This document shows, piece by piece, positions 57,783 through 64,000 of a DNA stretch of 64,000 bases; within the stretch, counting starts at the first letter, position 1; the number at the start of each line of letters is the position of its first letter. Origin of the DNA: Bacteroidales bacterium (GTDB lineage: Bacteria; Bacteroidota; Bacteroidia; Bacteroidales; P3); assembly GCA_017483575.1 (NCBI GenBank), contig JAFUWF010000021.1, positions 54,692-118,691 of the forward strand. Direction: 5' to 3'. The notes beneath the pieces are model-generated. The model searched no databases, was not told the origin of the DNA, and saw nothing but the letters and a program-made list of their open reading frames with translations. Both the position numbers and the translations under genes were made by a program.

Positions 57783-60700
57783 ATGATGCTAAAAATGAAA
57801 CTCCGGCAATATATCACTCTGGCATTGTGCCTCTTGTGCGCACACGCATGCATAGCGCAGTCGGGCGCGAAGGCCCCATTGACCCTCCAAGAGCGAGGCG
57901 ACAGCCTGCTGCTGGTCTCTTTCTCAATGCCGAAGCTGTCCTTTCTCTTCGAAGATGGTTTCCCGCAGTTCGACCCTGCCATGGGTATGAACCTCGCCAA
58001 CGGCACCCCCGGCCAGCCGGCCCTGCCCTCGCTGAGCACCCTCGTGCGCCTGCCCAAAGGCAGCACGCTGGAGATGGAGGAACTGCACACCAGCATCGAC
58101 ATCGAACTCGCGCTTGCGGAGGACACCCCGCCGCTGGCACCCATCACACGCGCCTGGGCCAAGGACAGCGAACGCCCTCCCTTCGAGCCCGACGCCAAGA
58201 CCTACGGCTCCGACTCCTTTGTCCGCAACGGCGCCACCCTGGAGGTGGAGGACCTCGGCGTCATGGGACGCCATCAGGTGTTCCGCCTGACGGTGAGGCC
58301 CATGGCCTACAACCCCGTCCAGGGTCGCCTCGCCCAATACAACGCCCTGCATGCTACGCTGAGGATGCACAAGGCACCCGCCACCGTCGGTGGCAACACC
58401 CTCCTGGTGGTCTCGCGGCCCGAGTTCCAGGCCGGCCTGCAACCCTTCCTGCGCTGGAAACGCCAGGAGGGCTACAACGTGAAGGAACTCTATGTGGAAA
58501 CCAACCTGCGCGACAGCATCAAGGAGGCCTTGCGCCCCTTCTTCGACAACGCCTACCCCCTCGACCCCGCTCCGGACTACATCCTGCTCGTGGGCGACGC
58601 CGCACAGATGCAGTCGTTTATCGGCGAAACCACCCTTGAGGGCGAAGGCCACACCACCGACCTCCCCTACGCCGACTTCTCGGGCAACTACCTGCCCGAG
58701 GCTCTGCTCGGACGCTGGCCCGTCAACGACACCGCCGAACTGCGCACCATCGTCGAGAAAACCCTCCGCTACGAACAGTTCATCAATATCGATACCGTCC
58801 AGCTGCAACGCATGCTCCTCGTGGCCGGCAGCGAGCAGGCCGGACAGGCCCTCCTGACCACCAACAGCCAGGTCGCCTACGTGGGCCGCGAGGCCAAGCT
58901 GGCACACCCCGAGCTGGACACCGTCACCTACCACAACCCCGAGTCCGCCACCCTGCTGGACTCCATCAAGGCCGACATCGGCTGTGGAGCCTCCCTGCTC
59001 AACTACACCGCCCACTGCACCGTAGGCGGATGGACCTCCCCAGCCCTCAGCATCGGGCGCGTCGAGGAGGCCGACGCCGACCAGCCTATGGTCTACATCA
59101 ACAACTGCTGCAAGAGCAACACCTTCAGCGGCACCGGCTTCGGCGAGCAGCTCCTGCGCCTGCCCGTGGGCGGCGCCGTGGGCGTCATCGGCGCCACCAA
59201 CTCCACCCTCTGGTACGAGGACTACTACTGGGCCGTAGGCCCCAAATGGCCCATCGCCCCCGACAACCTCTACGACAGCCTCACCCGCGGGGCCTTCGAC
59301 GCCCTCGTGGGCAGCCACCCCTCGGCCTATACCCTCGGCGAGCTGCTCGCGGCCGGCAACCTCGCTGTCAGCGCCTTCGGCTCCAGCTACGACAAGTTCT
59401 ACTGGGAGGTCTACTGCCTCCTCGGCGACCCCACCCTGCGCCCCTACATCGGCGTGCCTGCCCGCACGGCGTTGTGGCTCACCGACACTGCCTGCAACGG
59501 ACAGTACGAGCTCCACGTGGGCGGCACCCCCGGGGCCACCGTCACCGCCCTGCAGGGCGACAGCCTCCTGGGCGTAGGCGCCCTGAACGCCAACGGCAAC
59601 GCCATCCTCCCCCTCCGCTGCACCCTGGACACCCTGCCGCTCGTCCTCACAGCCTCCGGCGCCGGCCTGCGCCCCACGGTGGACACCGTCGTGGTGGAAC
59701 GCACCATGGACTTCGGAGCCACCCTGCGCTCCGTCGCCCTCGCGGACAGCGCCGTCGCCTTCACCGTGGAGAACACCGGCACCCAACCCTTCGACAGCCT
59801 CTACGCCATGCTCCTGCAATCGCAGTCCGACTCCGCCTCCGGCGCCTGGATAGTCCCCGCCAACGACACCCTCCGCCACCTGCTGCCCGGCGAACGCCGC
59901 ACGCTGTCGCTGCCCGTGCGCATCGGCACCGTCGGCGGACAGCCCCTCTGGCAGGGCCGACTCATGCTGGCATCCGACAACCTTGGCGTGCTGTGCATGC
60001 TCGAGGTGGGACAGGCCGTGCCCACAGCCTACCCCTCCGTGACCCTGCGCGTGCTGAACGCCGACGGCACGGAAGCCCAACGGATGAACCCCGGCAGCAG
60101 CTACCGCCTGGAGGCCTCCGTCCACGGCCCCTGCGACTCCCTGCGCCTCGACGTCGCGTCCCTCCCCACCGGCGAACGCTTCTCCTCCGCCGACACCGCA
60201 CTCTCCTTCTCCCTCGGCGACAGCCTCTGCTCCGTGCACATCTCCGCCGCAACCCACCTGGGCCACTGGCACGGCAACCACGAGCTGTGGCTCGAACCCG
60301 GCAACCGCATCGACAACCTCGAGCAGGGCCTCGCACTCCACCCCTGGCGGAACGACAGCCGCATGCCCTGGACGCTGGACAGCACCACCAGCCATTCCGG
60401 CTCCCTCAGCCTCCGCTCCGGCACCATCGACCACGGCCAGACCACCCAGATCTGCATCGACGTGGACCTCCTGCACCCCGACACCGTGGCCTACTGGGTG
60501 AAGACCTCCTGCGAATCGGAATACGACAAGATGACCTTCTCCGTCGACGGCCGCGGCTACGAGCCCCAGGCATGGGGCATCGGCAACTGGCGCCAGCGCA
60601 CACACCCGGTCGAGGCCGGCCACCACACCCTCTGCTGGCGCTACAGCAAGGACGCCTCTCGCTCGCAGGGCGAAGACTGCGTGTGGATCGACGATATCCA

Positions 60701-61016
60701 GCTGCCCCTCGCGGCATGGGCCGATGCCTACCCCTGGCAGTGCCAGACGCCCACCGTGGGCATCGACAGCCCCGCCCCCCGGCAGCCCCTGCTGCTCTCC
60801 CCCAACCCCGCCATCGGGGAAACCCTCGTCAACGGCCCGCGCGGCACCCGCGTCCGCATCACCGACAACATGGGCCGCACCCGAGCCCTCTTCACCCTCG
60901 ACGGCACCCCCCGGCGCCTCGACCTCGCCCTCTGGCCCGCAGGCATCTACTTCGCCACAGCCCTCAGCGACGACGCCTCCCAGTCCGCCACCAAGAAACT
61001 CATCGTGATAAAGTAA
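57783..61016 (+). CDS. Gingipain-like C25 cysteine peptidase with type IX sorting domain
   Basis: The 1077-residue protein has a signal peptide (about 1-25), an inhibitory pro-region and a C25 catalytic domain with His411 (LNYTAHCTVGGW) and a likely Cys443 (YINNCCKSNTF). Structural segments are PDYILLVGDAAQMQSFIG and GAVGVIGATNSTLWYEDYYW. Ig-like and cleaved-adhesin/MAM-like regions follow (SVDGRGYEPQAWGIGNWRQR). The C-terminus is a T9SS type A sorting domain (LLSPNPAIGETLVNGP ... LWPAGIYFATA ... KKLIVIK). It is therefore a probable surface protease exported by T9SS. Specificity cannot be read. Confidence 0.9.
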   Translation: MMLKMKLRQYITLALCLLCAHACIAQSGAKAPLTLQERGDSLLLVSFSMPKLSFLFEDGFPQFDPAMGMNLANGTPGQPALPSLSTLVRLPKGSTLEMEELHTSIDIELALAEDTPPLAPITRAWAKDSERPPFEPDAKTYGSDSFVRNGATLEVEDLGVMGRHQVFRLTVRPMAYNPVQGRLAQYNALHATLRMHKAPATVGGNTLLVVSRPEFQAGLQPFLRWKRQEGYNVKELYVETNLRDSIKEALRPFFDNAYPLDPAPDYILLVGDAAQMQSFIGETTLEGEGHTTDLPYADFSGNYLPEALLGRWPVNDTAELRTIVEKTLRYEQFINIDTVQLQRMLLVAGSEQAGQALLTTNSQVAYVGREAKLAHPELDTVTYHNPESATLLDSIKADIGCGASLLNYTAHCTVGGWTSPALSIGRVEEADADQPMVYINNCCKSNTFSGTGFGEQLLRLPVGGAVGVIGATNSTLWYEDYYWAVGPKWPIAPDNLYDSLTRGAFDALVGSHPSAYTLGELLAAGNLAVSAFGSSYDKFYWEVYCLLGDPTLRPYIGVPARTALWLTDTACNGQYELHVGGTPGATVTALQGDSLLGVGALNANGNAILPLRCTLDTLPLVLTASGAGLRPTVDTVVVERTMDFGATLRSVALADSAVAFTVENTGTQPFDSLYAMLLQSQSDSASGAWIVPANDTLRHLLPGERRTLSLPVRIGTVGGQPLWQGRLMLASDNLGVLCMLEVGQAVPTAYPSVTLRVLNADGTEAQRMNPGSSYRLEASVHGPCDSLRLDVASLPTGERFSSADTALSFSLGDSLCSVHISAATHLGHWHGNHELWLEPGNRIDNLEQGLALHPWRNDSRMPWTLDSTTSHSGSLSLRSGTIDHGQTTQICIDVDLLHPDTVAYWVKTSCESEYDKMTFSVDGRGYEPQAWGIGNWRQRTHPVEAGHHTLCWRYSKDASRSQGEDCVWIDDIQLPLAAWADAYPWQCQTPTVGIDSPAPRQPLLLSPNPAIGETLVNGPRGTRVRITDNMGRTRALFTLDGTPRRLDLALWPAGIYFATALSDDASQSATKKLIVIK

Positions 61017-61028
61017 CAACCCAAGAAT

Positions 61029-61865
61029 ATGCCGCAAAACCCCAGCGATACCATAGACTACACCGCAACGCCCTTCTGGCAGTGGGACAGCGTGCCGCTC
61101 CCCGACGGCACCGTGCAACTCGACGTGCCCTACGACTCCATCTTCCACCCCCGCGAGGCCACGGACACGGTGTTCCGCAAATCGCTCTTCCAACGCCACT
61201 CCCTGCAGGTGCAGCACACCGGCACCACCCTCCGCCCCGACACCGCCGAACCCGCCTGGACCTTCGTGGCACTCATCCTCCTCACAGCCCTGATATGCCT
61301 CTACGGCAAACTGCGCAAGATACACCCCCTCGCGCTCCTCAAGTCCCTCACGAGCCGCCGCGCACTGGACCGCCTGGTGCGCGACTGCAACCTCAACCGC
61401 AGCATCATCATGCTCCCCATGGGCCTCCTCCTGGTGGCGGCGGCATGCCTGCCCGTCCACCGCATGGCCCTGCAGCACACAGGCATCCTCGGCTTCCTCC
61501 TCCTCACCCTCGCCGTCAGCCTCCTCTACCTGCTCCGCAACGCCATCTTCCGCCTCCTGGGCAACACCTTCGAGAACAAACCCGCCGTGTCGCTCTACAT
61601 CACCAACAACTACCTCTTCCACCTCCTCGAAGCCACCGTCGTCACCCTCCTCCTCTTCCCCTTCTTCTACATGCCCGGCGCGCGCACGGCCTTCCTCTTC
61701 GCCATCGGCACCTTCCTCGCACTGGCTTTCGTAATCCGCTTTGCCAGAGGCGTGAAAGTATTTTTAACACTTAAAAATAACGCTAGTTTCTATCTTTTTT
61801 ACTATCTTTGCATCGTCGAAATAATACCGATTTTAGCAATCATAAAGTGGTTTATCGTACAATAG
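61029..61865 (+). CDS. DUF4271 membrane protein
   Basis: The 278-residue protein has a soluble N-terminal part (about 75 residues) and six or seven membrane segments. FENKPAVSLYITNNYLFHLL and the C-terminal FYLFYYLCIVEIIPILAIIK are typical of DUF4271. It is usually found just before a uroporphyrinogen-III synthase gene in Bacteroidota, as here. Function unknown. Confidence 0.88.
   Translation: MPQNPSDTIDYTATPFWQWDSVPLPDGTVQLDVPYDSIFHPREATDTVFRKSLFQRHSLQVQHTGTTLRPDTAEPAWTFVALILLTALICLYGKLRKIHPLALLKSLTSRRALDRLVRDCNLNRSIIMLPMGLLLVAAACLPVHRMALQHTGILGFLLLTLAVSLLYLLRNAIFRLLGNTFENKPAVSLYITNNYLFHLLEATVVTLLLFPFFYMPGARTAFLFAIGTFLALAFVIRFARGVKVFLTLKNNASFYLFYYLCIVEIIPILAIIKWFIVQ
61803..61810 (+). promoter_or_regulatory. 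Internal -7 box before hemD
   Basis: TATCTTTG lies inside the end of the DUF4271 gene, 87 bases before hemD, in an AT-rich stretch. It may give hemD its own promoter. Confidence 0.4.
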
Positions 61866-61897
61866 AACAATAAGTTGAGACAATAGAACAAACAGGC

Positions 61898-63034
61898 ATG
61901 AAACTTAAAAAAATCCTGATTTCGCAACCCGCACCCGCCGATTTGGAGAAATCACCGTACAGAAATCTCATCAACAAATACAATGTTGACATCACCTTTT
62001 TCAAATTTTTTGAAGTAGTAGGCATCCCCGTCTCCGAATTCCGCAAGACCCGCATCCACATCGGCGACTACTCCGCCATCATCTTCAACAGCAAAAACTC
62101 GATAGACCACTTCTTCCGCATGCTCAAAGAACTGCGCGAAACCGTCAGCGAGGACATGAAGTACTTCTGCTCCACCGAGGCCATCGCCCTCTACCTGCAG
62201 AACTACATCCAGTACCGCAAACGCAAGGTCTTCTTCGGCAACCAGTACTTCTCCGACCTCCTCGAGGTCATGGGCAAGCACCGCGACGAGAAATTCCTCT
62301 TCCCCTGCTCCGACGAGAAACAGACCGAATACACCAAGGCCCTCGACAAAGCCAAGTTCAAATACACCAAGGCCCCCATGTACACCTCCGCGCCCAAGGA
62401 CCTCACCAAGTTCAAACTCGAGGACTTCGACGCCATCTGCCTCTTCTCTCCCATCGGCGTGCGCAGCCTCGTCAAGAGCTTCCCCGACATCAAGGACCGC
62501 AACATCACCATCGCCGCCTTCGGCACCTCCACCCACTCCGCCCTCAAAGAACACGGCATCAAACTCACCATCGGCGCCCCCACACAGTCGGCACCCTCCA
62601 TGGCCATGGCCCTCGAGAACTACATCCTCGGCAAGGAGCAGGAAGCCGTCATAGCCTCCAAAGGCGAAAGCATCAAGCACAGCACCAAGAGCTCCGCCGC
62701 CGCCACACCCCGCAAGGCCAAACCCGTCATCGCCAACAAGGAAATCTACAAGCAGCGCATGGAGGAGAAAAAGGCCCAGGCCGCCGCTCGTCGCGCCGCC
62801 CGCGCCGCCGAGAAAGCCAGACTCGAAGCGGAAAAGAACGAGAAAGCCGAGAACATCGAAAAAACCGTCGCCAAGGTAGAGAAACCCGCCGCCAAGAAAC
62901 CCGCCGTAAAAACCGTCAAAACCACCGCCACCAAGACCGCTACCAAGACCGCCACCACTGCCAAACCCGCCACCAAAACCGCCGCCAAAACCACCAAAAC
63001 AACCAAAACGACCAAGGCCGACACAAAGAAATAA
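61898..63034 (+). CDS. hemD: Uroporphyrinogen-III synthase domain with a long basic tail
   Basis: Residues 1-245 form a HemD-type fold (KKILISQPAPADLEKSPYRN, AIIFNSKNSIDHFFRML, AICLFSPIGVRSLVKSFPDI, AAFGTSTHSALKEHGI). It would cyclise hydroxymethylbilane to uroporphyrinogen III in haem/sirohaem synthesis. From about 255 to 378 a non-catalytic tail follows, first Ala/Arg/Glu-rich (QAAARRAARAAEKARLEAEK) and then Lys/Thr/Ala-rich (KTATKTATTAKPATKTAAKT). It resembles histone H1-type tails and more than doubles the charge. Confidence 0.87.
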   Translation: MKLKKILISQPAPADLEKSPYRNLINKYNVDITFFKFFEVVGIPVSEFRKTRIHIGDYSAIIFNSKNSIDHFFRMLKELRETVSEDMKYFCSTEAIALYLQNYIQYRKRKVFFGNQYFSDLLEVMGKHRDEKFLFPCSDEKQTEYTKALDKAKFKYTKAPMYTSAPKDLTKFKLEDFDAICLFSPIGVRSLVKSFPDIKDRNITIAAFGTSTHSALKEHGIKLTIGAPTQSAPSMAMALENYILGKEQEAVIASKGESIKHSTKSSAAATPRKAKPVIANKEIYKQRMEEKKAQAAARRAARAAEKARLEAEKNEKAENIEKTVAKVEKPAAKKPAVKTVKTTATKTATKTATTAKPATKTAAKTTKTTKTTKADTKK

Positions 63035-63040
63035 ACCACG

Positions 63041-63490
63041 ATGGGCTTCACCTTCAAGAAAGAAGAACGTTTGTGCAGCCGTCAGCTGATCGACCACCTC
63101 TACTCCGAGGGCCATCGGCTGATGGCTTTCCCTTATAGCGTCCAGTGGATGACCCTGGAATCCGCAAGCCCAACCCCCGAAAACAGCACCCCCACCTCAT
63201 CCCTCCTACCTCCCACCTCCAACCTCTGCCAGGTGCTCATCGTCGCCCCCAAACGCAAATTCCGCCATGCCGTGGACCGCAACCGCGTCCGACGCCTCAC
63301 GCGAGAATGCTACCGCCTCCGCAAAAACGCCCTCCACGACTTCCTCCGTCAGCACGGCCTCACCCTCGTCTTCTCCATGGTCTACATCCACAACGGAATC
63401 ATGACCTACGAGCAACTGGGCCACAAAATGGACAAGCTCCTCGCGGCCCTGCAGAAGGACATCCTCGCCCACCAGCATTCCGCCCAATGA
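63041..63490 (+). CDS. rnpA: Ribonuclease P protein component
   Basis: RnpA is the protein subunit of RNase P, which trims tRNA 5' leaders. The 149-residue protein has [40 protein letters not shown], the conserved RNR block, and CYRLRKNAL. Compared with typical RnpA it carries a ~25-residue insertion ([20 protein letters not shown]) encoded by a CCTCCTACCTCCCACCTCC-like array. It precedes yidD with an ATGA overlap, as is normal. Confidence 0.95.
   Translation: MGFTFKKEERLCSRQLIDHLYSEGHRLMAFPYSVQWMTLESASPTPENSTPTSSLLPPTSNLCQVLIVAPKRKFRHAVDRNRVRRLTRECYRLRKNALHDFLRQHGLTLVFSMVYIHNGIMTYEQLGHKMDKLLAALQKDILAHQHSAQ
63200..63226. repeat. CCTACCTCC-type short array inside rnpA
   Basis: CCTCCTACCTCCCACCTCC and CAACCTC, in frame within rnpA. 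The same word family in reverse complement lies in the linker of the flavin reductase-rubredoxin gene at 40066-40128. Confidence 0.75.
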
Positions 63491-63747
63491 CCCTGCGCCA
63501 GCTCATCGCCCTCCCCTACCGCGCCCTCCGCTGGCTGCTGAGCACCCTCATGCTGGCCCTCATAGCCTTCTACCGCACCTGCATCTCCCCTCTGACGCCC
63601 CCCGCCTGCCGCTACACCCCCACCTGCTCGCAATACGCCCAGGAGGCCATCCGCAAATACGGTCCCTTCCGCGGCGGATGGCTGGCCCTCAAGCGCATCC
63701 TCCGCTGCAACCCCTGGGGCGGCTCCGGCTACGACCCCGTCCCCTGA
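63487..63747 (+). CDS. yidD: YidD membrane protein insertion efficiency factor
   Basis: The 86-residue protein ([20 protein letters not shown] ...) has the N-terminal amphipathic helix and the YidD motif [39 protein letters not shown]. It assists YidC-dependent insertion of membrane proteins. The start overlaps the rnpA stop as ATGA, the usual rnpA-yidD order. Confidence 0.96.
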   Translation: MTLRQLIALPYRALRWLLSTLMLALIAFYRTCISPLTPPACRYTPTCSQYAQEAIRKYGPFRGGWLALKRILRCNPWGGSGYDPVP

Positions 63748-63845
63748 CCCCACCAAAAACGCCACCCCTCGCCGCCAGGAACGCCGCCCCTCGCCGCCAT
63801 CGCCACCCCATACACGCCGCATTCCACCCCCCAAAAGAACGTCCC

Positions 63846-64000
63846 AAACCCCTGTCAAACAGCCCCCAAATTCGACCCTTGTCATATAGTATGCATATAG
63901 TATACATATACTTCTCATATAGTATTCATATACTGTATATAAATACTATATGAGAAGTATATGTATACTCTATGCATACTATATAAGAACAGTCGAATAA
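63846..64000 (-). repeat. Palindromic dispersed element, copy 3 (inverted, continues past the edge)
   Basis: Arms at 63884-63926 and 63942-63984 are complementary apart from one mismatch. It is the reverse complement of copies 1 and 2 and ends at the window edge at TTCGAATAA-side flank. The left flank holds CTGTCAAACAG. It lies about 100 bases after yidD. Confidence 0.92.

Noticed and set aside
59030-61774. Long plus-strand open frame overlapping the C25 peptidase and DUF4271 genes
   Set aside because: The Arg/Pro/His-rich product is the +1 shadow of GC-rich coding sequence; the C25 and DUF4271 frames carry the recognisable motifs.

Overview
The window reads as a chromosomal segment of a Bacteroidales bacterium with GC-rich core genes. 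Three things point there. Promoters follow the Bacteroidota pattern (a TTTG or TTG box about 18-21 bases before TAnnTTTG, nearly always TATTTTTG or TATCTTTG). Recognisable Shine-Dalgarno sites are almost absent. The gene content is typical of the order: PorZ and C-terminal sorting domains of the type IX secretion system (T9SS), a GLPGLI protein, DUF4271, an outer-membrane CarboxypepD_reg-like receptor and a reverse rubrerythrin. The T9SS parts argue against a typical gut Bacteroides. I do not assign a genus.

Layout. 0-10.5 kb: start of hutU, then a long leftward operon (hypothetical repeat protein, gmk, mreC, a TraB-like gene, mreD, porZ, recO, a subtilisin-barrel fusion). 10.9-13.8 kb: M16 protease. 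13.8-19.2 kb: leftward operon with an aminotransferase, a Gre-like factor, a GT2 glycosyltransferase and two polytopic membrane proteins. 19.2-23.7 kb: DUF1573, phosphoesterase, DUF389 and a T9SS cargo protein. 24.6-29.9 kb: four-subunit 2-oxoacid:ferredoxin oxidoreductase, glmS and a GNAT. 29.9-38 kb: sigma / anti-sigma-like / lipoprotein / GLPGLI / outer-membrane receptor operon, a transglutaminase-like lipoprotein and cutC. 38.4-44.6 kb and 51.2-54.2 kb: an oxygen- and iron-stress neighbourhood (flavodiiron protein, flavin reductase-rubredoxin, rubredoxin, ferritin, MBL-rubredoxin, iron-sulfur-flavoprotein-like protein, ferritin-like protein, AraC regulator, reverse rubrerythrin). Four separate genes here carry a rubredoxin-type centre. 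54.2-64 kb: lpxK, hisS, a C25 gingipain-like protease, DUF4271, hemD, rnpA and yidD.

AT-rich accessory segments interrupt this core. 40.3-42.5 kb holds a long-hairpin candidate ncRNA, a methyltransferase and a three-gene DUF3791/DUF3990 toxin-antitoxin-like module. 44.6-51.1 kb holds a DUF4143 ATPase gene between 33-bp direct repeats, an EcoRI-family methyltransferase paired with a DUF262-HNH nuclease behind a structured leader, a DUF1016 nuclease plus a truncated second copy, and a row of hairpins with a shared loop.

The most unusual signal is repetitive DNA. (1) A ~170-bp element occurs three times. Its core is a 43-bp inverted repeat, and arm differences between copies 1 and 2 are matched on both arms. 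(2) A palindromic element is inserted in the same reading frame in two unrelated proteins. (3) Short ~7-bp tandem arrays sit between genes and also in frame inside genes. I saw no tRNA, rRNA, CRISPR array or transposase.
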